NCBI GenBank assembly: GCA_019359435.1 | Contig: JAHHHI010000099.1 | Span: 1-51,520, forward strand | Direction of reading: 5' to 3' | Source of the DNA: Kaiparowitsia implicata GSE-PSE-MK54-09C | GTDB taxonomy: Bacteria; Cyanobacteriota; Cyanobacteriia; Elainellales; Elainellaceae | DNA: 51,520 nt | In this document: in pieces, positions 44,291-51,520 of the stretch | Layout: each line of letters starts with the position of its first letter | Numbering within the stretch: position 1 is the first letter of the stretch | Made by a program: the position numbers and the translations under genes | The notes under the pieces: generated by a model | Told to the model about the DNA's origin: nothing | The model's database searches: none | The model's input: the letters and a program-made list of their open reading frames with translations, nothing else

Positions 44291-45441
44291 TAAGTATCCA
44301 GCGCGCCACCGCAAGAACTGCCTGCTCCTGCCGTGCAGCCAAAGCAATGTCGAGCCGTGCGAATTTGACGGGCAGACAGCGAAGTGGGTTCAAAGTCTTG
44401 AATATGGGTAGAACCGCCGTCAGATAGTGCGCCCTCCATATCCAGCATTTGGTTAAAATCGCAGTCGTACAGCCGTCCATCCCAGGAAATAGATAGGGTG
44501 TTGCGACACATTAGACCGCTGATGGTGGCGGGGTTAAAGGCGTTGACCAGCAGCTCCATATATCGATTCAGGTTGCCCGATTCTTGCAGCCACTCTAAGT
44601 AACGGGAAATCGGCATGTTGTTGAGAGTAATCAGCCGATCAAATCGAATTCCATAGTTGTTGGCTAGTCCCGCTTTCCATTCAGTTTCAAGCTTGCTCTG
44701 GCTGCTAGCGAGAAATGCACCCACAGGATTAGAGACGAGGGTCAGCCGTCGCTGTGGATGCCCATCGCCATAGCCTACGGCGTTGAGCCGCCGCAGGGCT
44801 TCGATGGATTTTTCGAAGGTGCCGTCGCCGCGCTGGGCGTCGGTGTTGCGACGGCGATAATGGGGCAGTGAGCAGACGATTTCGACATTGCGTTCGGCAA
44901 GCCAGTGAGGCAAATCATCCATTGTGGGCAATAGCAGCACGGTGAGGTTGCAGCGGTCGATCACATGCTTGCCGCGTTTAGTGCATTCTTCCACTACATA
45001 GCGGAAGTGGGGATTGAGTTCTGGAGCCCCGCCTGTAAGGTCAACGGTGTGGGCGGTGGTTTGATCGAGTGCGCGGAGGCAGGCGTCTACCGTATTTCGC
45101 GTCATAACTTCGCGGCGATCGGGGCCCGCATCCACATGGCAGTGGCGACAGGTCATGTTGCATAACTTGCCTAGGTTCATTTGAAAGATTTCTAGAGACT
45201 GCGGGGTTAGTGTGGCGCAGCCGTGTGCGGCTAGGGTGGCATCAAAGTCGCCGCTGTCTGCGGCTAAGGGCACCTGCTCAAGGAGGGCGAGTTGTGCTTG
45301 GGGATCTGCCAAGGGCGATCGCCGGTTTAGCAAGGATGATGGGGCGGGCGTACCAGTCTGGGAAAACCCTGACGTCTCCAGTGATTTGGCAGCCGGTGGG
45401 GTTGGATGGAGATTGGTCAATGTAGTCCGAGAATCAGTCAT
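44290..45441 (-). CDS. arsS: arsenosugar biosynthesis radical SAM protein ArsS
   Basis: A 383-residue radical SAM enzyme implicated in adding the adenosyl part to methylated arsenic on the way to arsenosugars. The 4Fe-4S cysteines are in LCNMTCRHCHVDAGP. Downstream blocks DLTGGAPELNPHFRY, CNLTVLL and MCRNTLSISWDGRLYDCDFNQ, and the C-terminal cysteine region HCFGCTAGAGSSCGG, fit ArsS with its DUF3641-like end. The ATG at 45441 has AAAGG eight bases upstream. It follows a CMD-like gene on the same strand with a 256-base gap. No arsM methyltransferase is in the window. Confidence 0.93.
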   Translation of the reverse strand: MTDSRTTLTNLHPTPPAAKSLETSGFSQTGTPAPSSLLNRRSPLADPQAQLALLEQVPLAADSGDFDATLAAHGCATLTPQSLEIFQMNLGKLCNMTCRHCHVDAGPDRREVMTRNTVDACLRALDQTTAHTVDLTGGAPELNPHFRYVVEECTKRGKHVIDRCNLTVLLLPTMDDLPHWLAERNVEIVCSLPHYRRRNTDAQRGDGTFEKSIEALRRLNAVGYGDGHPQRRLTLVSNPVGAFLASSQSKLETEWKAGLANNYGIRFDRLITLNNMPISRYLEWLQESGNLNRYMELLVNAFNPATISGLMCRNTLSISWDGRLYDCDFNQMLDMEGALSDGGSTHIQDFEPTSLSARQIRTARHCFGCTAGAGSSCGGALDT

Positions 45442-45697
45442 GCGATCGCCTTTGCGGTGTTTTTTTGAACCAGTGAAAAGTTGAACAACGGTGAACTAAG
45501 GTGAGTTAGGAATACGGTTTTCTGTGGAATTTGGATGGTTGTGGGCCAGACCTGGGGGATGGATACGCCAAAGGTGCCGAACCATCCCACAGGTCTCGCC
45601 CGCGCACGCCACACGATTGCACAAGCTACACTCGGTCGGAGCAACGTAGTCTGCACACTGTAAACGCGCACCATAGACGAACCATTTAGATTCAGGC
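45442..45697. other. gap between the CMD-like gene and arsS with a cysteine-rich frame
   Basis: The minus strand has an open frame (45496-45741) with the spaced cysteines LQCADYVAPTECSLCNRVAC and AGETC, resembling a small metal-binding protein. No clean start codon exists between the upstream stop and this block, and another frame (45438-45674) is also open and overlaps the arsS start. Either may be real; neither has a good ribosome site. Confidence 0.3.
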
Positions 45698-46030
45698 CTA
45701 CATGCCGAGTTGCTTGACCTGATCGAGCATTTGCAGCCCATGAACCAGAGACGCCCCGCCCCGAATAGCAGTGGCTACATGCACGGCTTCTGTCATCTGC
45801 TCTAGGTCGGCTCCTTCTTGTAGACTGGCTTTGCTGTAGGCGTCAATGCAGTAAGGGCATTGCACTGTGTGGGACACCGCTAGCGCAATCAGCGCTTTTT
45901 CACGAGATGAGAGCGCACCTTCTGCAAAAACGGCGCTGTAATAGTCAAAAAACTTTTTCGCTAGTTCTGGGCTGCCCTCGCTAATGCTGCCAAACTGATC
46001 CAGATGTTCTGGCTTGTAGTACTGATCCAT
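45698..46030 (-). CDS. carboxymuconolactone-decarboxylase-like protein of the arsenosugar operon
   Basis: A 110-residue AhpD/CMD-fold protein. The redox motif CPYCIDAYSKASL follows the helix AVSHTVQ; the conserved block MTEAVHVATAIRGGASLVHG is at the C-terminal half. Proteins of this type are found with arsS in cyanobacteria and are annotated as arsenosugar-biosynthesis-associated peroxidase-like; the CxxC pair suggests thiol redox chemistry. It lies 256 bases upstream of arsS on the same strand, so the two are probably co-transcribed. The ATG at 46030 gives the standard N-terminus (MDQYYKPEHLDQFG). Confidence 0.9.
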   Translation of the reverse strand: MDQYYKPEHLDQFGSISEGSPELAKKFFDYYSAVFAEGALSSREKALIALAVSHTVQCPYCIDAYSKASLQEGADLEQMTEAVHVATAIRGGASLVHGLQMLDQVKQLGM

Positions 46031-46387
46031 AGTTGAGTTTGTAGGGGTTAAGAAGATTGCTTTGGGCGCATGCTTGAGCTTTTAGCGTTGCACATTCAGG
46101 GTGAGACGGCATGGCAGCATCAAAAACTGCCTCATGCCTGTTCTGTTATCTCAGGTTGATCATTGCCATTCTGCCGTACACCGAGTTAATCCCGTCTTTC
46201 AGCTTTCCTGTTATTTTGGGTTTGTGCTTCATTAAACTGGATCAAGCTTAAAACGGGCTGAGATAACGTAAATTCGGCAAATTTCTAAAACCGCTTTAGA
46301 AAGCTGGGCATAATAAGCTAGGAATTTTGATGCTGTTGCAGGGGCGATCGCCCTTGAATGGCGCATACAACGTGCAGGAATAGGGCA
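46031..46387. other. divergent intergenic region with truncated repeat F
   Basis: Between the CMD-like gene (minus) and the triple-repeat gene (plus). It contains a truncated copy of the dispersed repeat (46269-46300). Promoters for both are expected here. No gene is supported. Confidence 0.45.
46269..46300 (+). repeat. dispersed repeat, truncated copy F
   Basis: Shares the family entry AAATTCGGCAAAT and TCTAAAACCG, then diverges. It lacks the second stem. Given short length, this assignment is less sure than for the other copies. Confidence 0.4.
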
Positions 46388-47680
46388 GTGCCGCTTTCCG
46401 TCGAAGATATTGTTTATGAATTTGAACAAGACCAGAGCTTACGGATTAAGAAGCTGCTGGTCTATGCCTGCAAGAACATTTGGGAAAGCGATTCTTATCG
46501 GCTCGACTATTTTGATGTGTCAAGTTTGGTGCGAGAGCTGATGCAGCTAGCGCCGACGGCGGAGCATCTAGAGGAGCGGTTGAACCAAGCGGTTGCCAGT
46601 TTAAGTAAAGCGGCTGAATATCGACTGGTGGCCCAGGCTATTCTGGCTCAGGTGTCCCTGTTGTATCCGACGGTGGCGGCTAGAACAGATGCGGCGGAGA
46701 ATGCAAACCTAGCGCCTGAGGTGGTTGCAGCGGCGGCTGCACTAGACGCTGAGGCCGAGCACCACCGGATGAAGAAGCTGCTCTATTGCGCCTGCCGCCA
46801 GCTTTGGGAGAATGATCCAATCGTGCTGGGACAGGTGCAGATGGCAGAGTTGGTGCAGGAGGTGCGATCGCTCGCTGCAGATCTGCCGACGCTAACGCAG
46901 GCGCTAGAGAGCATTGTGGACTCGCTGAACCGTCGGGCTGAGTATACCCAGATTGCGCAGACGGTCTTAGGGGCGATCGCCCCCCTCTATCCCTCTGGTT
47001 CCCCCTCGGCTGATCCGCCTAGTGGTGACTCGACAACAGTTACGGCGATCGCCATCGGACGCCCGCTGCCGCCGCCATCCAAACTGGGCAGAGGTGCTGG
47101 CGCAGGGCTACACAATGCCCCCACGCCCCTCACACCTAGCGCTGCGCCGATGCCTGCGGACACGCAGCCGCAGCACCCAGATAGCCACAGGGTGGCTGGA
47201 AATAGCGCAACTAGAAACGGGGCGATCGCTCTCAGCCTTAGATCGCACGGGCGATCGCCCGACGCCGCTACCCTAATGGATCTGCGGCTAGAGGTCATGA
47301 ACTACTGCAACCCCCTACGGGCCAAGGTGTTGCTCTATTCCGCCCTACATACGCCCCTGCCACCCCAGCTAGAGGGTTGGGAAGTGCTGCGCGCTCACAA
47401 TTTAGCAAGCCTGTTGCAGGCATTGGTGCAGCGGTATAGCAGCTATGCTGTGTTGCAAACTCAGATGCAGCAAACTGCTGAGCTTCTAGAACCGACTGAG
47501 GTTTACCAGCAAGCAGCCAGCGCAATTTTGAGGGCCGTGCGATCGCTCTATCCAGGTGCCTCAGACCCAGATCCTGCAGCTCATTTACCCGCTATCCAGA
47601 TAGAACATGCCGCCTCGGTGCCCCCAGCAGACCGCCACCCGACGACGGGAGAACCTGCCAAAACACACTTGAGTCCTTAA
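46388..47680 (+). CDS. protein with three tandem helical repeats, unknown function
   Basis: About 430 residues built from three copies of an ~78-residue all-helical unit: repeat 1 (about 17-94), repeat 2 (126-202) and repeat 3 (310-389). Each has a KKLLVYACK / KKLLYCACR / AKVLLYSAL opening and ends with LYP (SLLYP, PLYP, SLYP). Repeats 2 and 3 are separated by a Pro/Ala/Ser-rich linker of ~105 residues. I do not recognise the unit. The GTG at 46388 begins VPLSVEDIVYEFEQDQ; an in-frame ATG lies at 46358. Only 12 bases separate its stop from the pentapeptide gene, so they form an operon. Confidence 0.75.
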   Translation: MPLSVEDIVYEFEQDQSLRIKKLLVYACKNIWESDSYRLDYFDVSSLVRELMQLAPTAEHLEERLNQAVASLSKAAEYRLVAQAILAQVSLLYPTVAARTDAAENANLAPEVVAAAAALDAEAEHHRMKKLLYCACRQLWENDPIVLGQVQMAELVQEVRSLAADLPTLTQALESIVDSLNRRAEYTQIAQTVLGAIAPLYPSGSPSADPPSGDSTTVTAIAIGRPLPPPSKLGRGAGAGLHNAPTPLTPSAAPMPADTQPQHPDSHRVAGNSATRNGAIALSLRSHGRSPDAATLMDLRLEVMNYCNPLRAKVLLYSALHTPLPPQLEGWEVLRAHNLASLLQALVQRYSSYAVLQTQMQQTAELLEPTEVYQQAASAILRAVRSLYPGASDPDPAAHLPAIQIEHAASVPPADRHPTTGEPAKTHLSP

Positions 47681-47692
47681 GGGGTAGTCGTT

Positions 47693-48685
47693 GTGGATAT
47701 TCAGGAACTACTCCAGCGTTACGCAGCAAACCAAATCAACTTTTCTGGCATTAGTCTCACAGGGAGCGACCTGACCGCCGCTGATTTAATTGGCATTGAC
47801 TTGAGCCAGGCAGACTTGCGCCACAGCACCTTGGCCCTGGCCTATCTCAACCGTGCCGACCTCAGCCGGGCGACTCTAGCTCGCGCTAATCTCATGGGCA
47901 TTAATCTGAGTCAAGCTAACTTAGTGGGCGCTATTTTGCGCGATGCCGACTTGCATGGGGCTACGCTGCGCGGGGCCGACCTCCGCAGTGCCGATCTGTC
48001 TCTCGCGAATCTGTGTGATGCGGATCTGTGCGACGCGGATTTACGCAATACAGAACTCAGCGGTGCCAACCTGTCTGGAGCCTGCCTCCGTGGCGCGAAC
48101 CTGCGTGAGGAAAACCGCCGCTACGTGGCCAACCTGCGGGGTGCCAACCTTTGTCATGCCGACTTGCGTGGGGCTAATTTAACCGGAGCCGACCTGGCGC
48201 AAGTTAATTTGCAAGGAGCCGATTTGCGCGAAGCTATGCTGCGCGGGGCGGATCTGCGTGGCGCCAACTTAAATGAGGTGAACCTCAGCGGAGCCTTTTT
48301 GACGGAAGCCGTGCTGACCCAAGCCAGCCTCTATCGCGCCACCCTCACCCAGGCAAAGCTAGAACGGGCTCAGCTGCAAGAGGTTGATTTGAGTGAGGCA
48401 AACCTTGACCGCGCCATTTTGCCAGATGCCAAGCTGACCAAGGCGCGTCTGGTGCGAGCGGTGCTCACCCAAGCTCAGCTAAGCCGTGTCGATCTGAGTC
48501 GAGCCACGCTTCGCAGCGCTAACCTCACGGCAGCTCATTTGACCGATGCCTATCTGGCGCGGGCTGATTTTACGGATGCTGATCTGACCGATGCCAACTT
48601 AACCCGAGCTGAACTCAGCAGCAGCCACTTGACCCGGGCCATCTTAACTAGGGCGACCATGCCAGACGGCTCCATTCATGAATGA
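47693..48685 (+). CDS. pentapeptide-repeat protein
   Basis: A 330-residue protein almost wholly made of pentapeptide repeats (A(D/N)LXX), for example SQADLRHSTLALAYLNRADL and RGADLRSADLSLANLCDADL. They should form a right-handed quadrilateral beta-helix. The N-terminal ~20 residues (MDIQELLQRYAANQINFSGI) are helical, a common cap. The repeat register is briefly broken at about residue 140 (REENRRYVAN). The GTG at 47693 has AAGGGG upstream. Cyanobacterial pentapeptide proteins are often of unknown function; this one follows the triple-repeat gene by 12 bases and probably shares its role. Confidence 0.9.
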   Translation: MDIQELLQRYAANQINFSGISLTGSDLTAADLIGIDLSQADLRHSTLALAYLNRADLSRATLARANLMGINLSQANLVGAILRDADLHGATLRGADLRSADLSLANLCDADLCDADLRNTELSGANLSGACLRGANLREENRRYVANLRGANLCHADLRGANLTGADLAQVNLQGADLREAMLRGADLRGANLNEVNLSGAFLTEAVLTQASLYRATLTQAKLERAQLQEVDLSEANLDRAILPDAKLTKARLVRAVLTQAQLSRVDLSRATLRSANLTAAHLTDAYLARADFTDADLTDANLTRAELSSSHLTRAILTRATMPDGSIHE

Positions 48686-49142
48686 CCTCATCGCCGCAGT
48701 TTTAGAGTGTTCCAAGGAAATAGTGATCCAGTTGAGAGGCCTCCCTTCAGTCGGATCAGTCGGAATGACACGCAATGTCAGGTTGAGCGAGGCGAAACAT
48801 CTCTGACGATGGACGTTTACGCTGAACGCTGATTATATTGGAGCATTCTTTACAGAGATGTCAGTTCGGCAATAGTCTAAAACCGTGCTGCCTGCGTCGC
48901 GGGCGGCACGGCGTTGTTTCAGCCTCGCCGCGCGGAACTGCAACAGCCCGATCGAACTCACGGTGCAGAGGAGCCTGTGGATGGGGAGAAGCGCTCCCTG
49001 CCTATCCAAAACCCTTCCAAAATCCTTCCGAAATTCTTGTGTGTTTAAGCCTAACCGATCGGTAAATGTTCATTAAAAGAGGCGGGGGTTTCAGCTCGCT
49101 GTTAGAATTTGTCAATCTGCTGATTCCTTTTCTAATGGGCTC
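48686..49142. other. intergenic region with repeat copy A
   Basis: Contains copy A of the dispersed repeat (48858-48965) and the upstream region of the ABC ATPase gene, including a TAACCGATCGGTAAA palindrome near 49050. No gene is supported. Confidence 0.5.
48858..48965 (+). repeat. dispersed two-hairpin repeat, copy A
   Basis: Entry TGTCAGTTCGGCAATAG. The first stem pairs CCGTGCTGCC (48883-48892) with 48902-48911 (one G-T pair) around TGCGTCGCG. The second, weaker stem spans about 48913-48944 around CCTCGCCGCGCGG. It ends AGCCCGATCGAACTCACGG. Confidence 0.65.
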
Positions 49143-51068
49143 ATGAGCAATACGGTTCTGGATGTTCGCAATCTGGCGGTGGAGTTTCGGTCTGATAGCC
49201 GGTTGGTGCGCGCTGTAGACGGCATTTCCTTGAGCTTGCAGCGAGGGCAAACGTTAGGGATTGTGGGCGAATCTGGCTCAGGAAAATCGGTGACGGCGCT
49301 GTCGATTATGGGGCTGGTGCCCAATCCGCCAGGCAAAATTGTGGGTGGCGAAATCTGGTTTCGGGGAGAAAACCAACCGGCGGTGGATCTAGTAGGGTTG
49401 CCGCTAGAATGGCTGCGCGAGTTTCGCGGCGGGCAGATTTCAATGATTTTTCAGGAGCCGATGACGTCGCTGAATCCGGTGTATACCTGCGGGTTTCAGC
49501 TTACAGAGGCGATTTTGCAGCATGAAAACATTCCCATGGCTGAGGCGCGGCGGCGCGCGATTACCCTGCTGCAGGAGGTGAAGCTACTGCAAGCGGATGA
49601 AGAACTAGAGGAAGCTTATTTGCAGGAGTGGTATGAGCGACGGCTGACGGCTAGCAGGCAGCAAGTGGAGCAGCCTTCGCAGCGTGAGATTCAGCAGGCG
49701 GTGAGCCGCCGCAAACAGTCGCTTTTGGATCGCTATCCCCATGAGCTGTCAGGAGGGCAGTTGCAGCGGGTGATGATTGCGATGGCGATCGCCTGTAATC
49801 CTGCGGTGCTGATTGCTGATGAGCCAACGACGGCGCTGGATGTGACGGTGCAAGCCAAGATTTTGGGACTGCTGCGAGAATTGCGCGATCGCCGCCAAAT
49901 GTCCATTGTGTTTATCACCCATGACCTAGGCATCATTGCCGAAATTGCCGACTATGTGGCGGTGATGTATCGCGGCAAGGTTGTGGAGCATGGCCCTGTG
50001 CTGGATATTTTTTCGCAGCCTCAGCATCCCTACACGAAAGGATTGCTCACCTGCCGCCCCCAGCCCGATCGCCGTTTGCACCACCTGCCCACCGTCGCCG
50101 ACTTTATGGAGGTAAGCACCAGCCCCACCGGCGAAACTATCGTCAAGGAAAAGGAACTGGATGTCGCTCAGGCGCTGCGCATTCACGCCACTATCAGCGA
50201 TGAGGATATCGACCAGCGGCTCTTGCAGCTTCAGGCCCAACCGCCGCTGCTCACCGCCTCAAACCTACAGGTGGGGTTTCCGATCCGGGGGGCGCTGGGG
50301 CAAACTCAGCGCTATGTCATGGCGGTCAACGGCGTGTCCTTTGAGGTGTATCCGGGAGAAACCCTGGGGTTGGTGGGTGAGTCTGGCTGCGGCAAATCTA
50401 CCCTGGCGCGCACCCTGCTACAACTGATTCCGTCGATGGGCGGGTCTATCGTGTTTGAAGGCGTGGATCTCGCGCAGGCCAATCGCAATACACTGCGACA
50501 CCTGCGCCGTGACATGCAGATTATTTTTCAGAATCCGTTTGGTTCGCTTGACCCGCGCATGACGATCAAGCAGGCTGTGATGGAGCCCTTGACAATTCAC
50601 GGCGTTGCCAAAACCCGCGGCAATTTGGCAGAGCGTGTAGCCTATCTGCTAGATCGGGTGGGGTTGCTGCCTGCGTGGGGCGATCGCTATCCTCACGAAT
50701 TTTCAGGTGGGCAGCGGCAGCGGGTGTGCATTGCCCGAGCCCTAGCGCTCAACCCTAAGTTCATTATTTGTGATGAGTCGGTGTCTGCACTGGATGTGTC
50801 GGTGCAGGCGCAAGTGCTCAACCTACTGAAAGAATTGCAGGGTGAGTTTAATCTCACCTACATTTTTATTTCCCATGACCTAAGTGTAGTGAAGTTTATG
50901 AGCGATCGCATTATGGTCATGAACCGAGGCAAGGTCGAAGAGATTGGCCCCGCCGAGCAAGTTTACCGTCACCCTCAATCAGCCTATACCCAGCAGTTGA
51001 TCGCGGCAATTCCCAAAGGCAGTATCGACGCCATTCGCGATCGCCAATTGCAACGCGGGTTTGGCTGA
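49143..51068 (+). CDS. fused double-ATPase of a peptide-type ABC transporter
   Basis: A 641-residue protein joining two ABC ATPase domains, like the DppD-DppF or GsiA type. Domain 1: GESGSGKSVTALSI, Q-loop FQEPMTSLNP, signature ELSGGQLQR, Walker B VLIADEPTTALD. Domain 2: GESGCGKSTLART, FQNPFGSLDP, FSGGQRQRVCI and FIICDESVSALDVS. Each is followed by an oligopeptide-type C-terminal extension (PQHPYTKGLLTCRP, HPQSAYTQQLIAAIP). Domain 1 has an extra ~40-residue charged insert between Q-loop and signature (QADEELEEAYLQEWYERR). Permease and binding-protein genes are not adjacent. The role is probably uptake or export of peptides or glutathione-like solutes. Confidence 0.95.
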   Translation: MSNTVLDVRNLAVEFRSDSRLVRAVDGISLSLQRGQTLGIVGESGSGKSVTALSIMGLVPNPPGKIVGGEIWFRGENQPAVDLVGLPLEWLREFRGGQISMIFQEPMTSLNPVYTCGFQLTEAILQHENIPMAEARRRAITLLQEVKLLQADEELEEAYLQEWYERRLTASRQQVEQPSQREIQQAVSRRKQSLLDRYPHELSGGQLQRVMIAMAIACNPAVLIADEPTTALDVTVQAKILGLLRELRDRRQMSIVFITHDLGIIAEIADYVAVMYRGKVVEHGPVLDIFSQPQHPYTKGLLTCRPQPDRRLHHLPTVADFMEVSTSPTGETIVKEKELDVAQALRIHATISDEDIDQRLLQLQAQPPLLTASNLQVGFPIRGALGQTQRYVMAVNGVSFEVYPGETLGLVGESGCGKSTLARTLLQLIPSMGGSIVFEGVDLAQANRNTLRHLRRDMQIIFQNPFGSLDPRMTIKQAVMEPLTIHGVAKTRGNLAERVAYLLDRVGLLPAWGDRYPHEFSGGQRQRVCIARALALNPKFIICDESVSALDVSVQAQVLNLLKELQGEFNLTYIFISHDLSVVKFMSDRIMVMNRGKVEEIGPAEQVYRHPQSAYTQQLIAAIPKGSIDAIRDRQLQRGFG

Positions 51069-51074
51069 TTGAGG

Positions 51075-51233
51075 CTAATCTTTCATGCACCAGCTAAACA
51101 GCGCTAGCCCGGCCCCCAATATGACCCAGGTCGGCAGGTGCAGCGACTCCCAGAGATAAAGCGGGAACAGGGCGATCGCCTGCATTACCGCAAGACAGAG
51201 GATTAACAACAACGCACTCAGCGCTAACACCAT
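51075..51233 (-). CDS. tiny two-helix hydrophobic protein
   Basis: A 52-residue, strongly hydrophobic protein: MVLALSALLLILCLAVMQAI begins the first helix, then LFPLYLWESLHLPTW, and a second helix VILGAGLALFSWCMKD. An AGGA lies about nine bases before the ATG at 51233. It converges on the ABC ATPase gene with only six bases between stops. The GGCGATCGCC HIP1 site is used as coding DNA (QAIAL). I do not recognise the family; it may be a small membrane accessory protein. Confidence 0.5.
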   Translation of the reverse strand: MVLALSALLLILCLAVMQAIALFPLYLWESLHLPTWVILGAGLALFSWCMKD

Positions 51234-51393
51234 TGCTTTTATTCCTGATTGCAACTGATGAATTAGTAGGATAAGTATGTTCGCAAAGCCCTCTCTAAGA
51301 GCCTGTTTTTAAAGAAGTATTGAGTTAATGGCTGCTCATTCAATGCTGGCTGCAGTCAACCACTAAACAATAAGATGACTGGCTTCCAAAATC

Positions 51394-51417
51394 GGCGTTG
51401 CTGAATCAAGGGATGAA
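51394..51417. mobile_element. terminal repeat of an insertion sequence
   Basis: GGCGTTGCTGAATCAAGG at 51394 sits just past the stop codon of the partial transposase and looks like the terminal inverted repeat of the element. Its partner must lie beyond the window. Confidence 0.6.
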
Positions 51418-51520
51418 CCTTGGAGGGACCGGGACATCGCCGAACTTGAGGTAGTGAAGTAACAGTCGGATCGAGTGAGCTAGCATTTCTACGGACTTAG
51501 AGTAGCAAAGCGTTTTGCGA
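51406..51520 (-). CDS. IS1-family transposase, C-terminal fragment at window edge
   Basis: The minus strand, entering from the right edge, reads RKTLCYSKSVEMLAHSIRLL then LHYLKFGDVPVPPRFIP and a stop at 51406. This is the C-terminal end of IS1-type (InsAB') transposases, where RKT-x-C-SKS is conserved. The gene continues outside the window, so completeness cannot be judged. It catalyses IS transposition. Confidence 0.8.
   Translation of the reverse strand, partial: RKTLCYSKSVEMLAHSIRLLLHYLKFGDVPVPPRFIP

Overview
The window reads as chromosomal DNA of a cyanobacterium. Direct signs are dozens of HIP1 octamers (GCGATCGC) on both strands and a set of genes typical of oxygenic phototrophs: psbX, petP, a Ycf66-family gene, a beta-carotene ketolase (crtW) and cyanobacteria-type conserved hypotheticals. 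Gene order is loose, with many single-gene units, intergenic gaps of 300 to 1000 bases and frequent palindromic repeats, which suggests a free-living filamentous or Leptolyngbya-like genome rather than a compact picocyanobacterium. No rRNA or tRNA gene was recognised.

Layout. 1-6000: response regulator with REC and GAF domains, small membrane protein, hisF, petP, an ArsA-like ATPase with an HSP20-like tail, and a zinc-dependent dehydrogenase. 6000-12400: crtW and a fatty-acid-hydroxylase-family protein, then a three-gene operon (circularly permuted ATP-grasp, alpha-E, transglutaminase). 12400-22200: DoxX, a phosphodiester-glycosidase-like secreted protein, a NERD protein, a histone-H1-like protein, a GT4 glycosyltransferase, a DUF4168 protein and small hypotheticals. 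22200-29600: ergothioneine genes egtB-egtD, a PstS-like protein, a MOSC protein and a TPR-CPBP fusion. 29800-35900: rpiA, an aldo/keto reductase, an HtrA-like protease with PPC domains, Ycf66, psbX and YggT. 36000-43500: accC, a DUF1611 protein, a secreted protein, dnaX and an RlpA-like protein. 44290-51520: arsenosugar genes (arsS plus a CMD-like partner), a triple-repeat protein paired with a pentapeptide-repeat protein, a fused peptide-type ABC ATPase, a tiny membrane protein, and the C-terminal end of an IS1-family transposase that runs off the right edge.

Genes that clearly work together are ATP-grasp/alpha-E/transglutaminase (a conserved operon of unresolved function), egtB/egtD (ergothioneine), the CMD-like protein/arsS (organoarsenic metabolism) and the 46388/47693 pair, which is probably one transcript and is the best candidate here for an uncharacterised system.

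The most unusual non-coding signal is a dispersed family of roughly 70-120-base elements, most of them with two consecutive stem-loops (at about 195, 15694, 22219, 44185, 46269 and 48858). A related 110-base element with terminal inverted repeats and two perfect long hairpins lies at 22434. Two perfect TGTGA-N6-TCACA sites (17082, 43926) look like CRP/SYCRP1 operators. A 35-base direct repeat pair with a 37-base spacer at 20936-21042 has CRISPR-like geometry but no cas genes.
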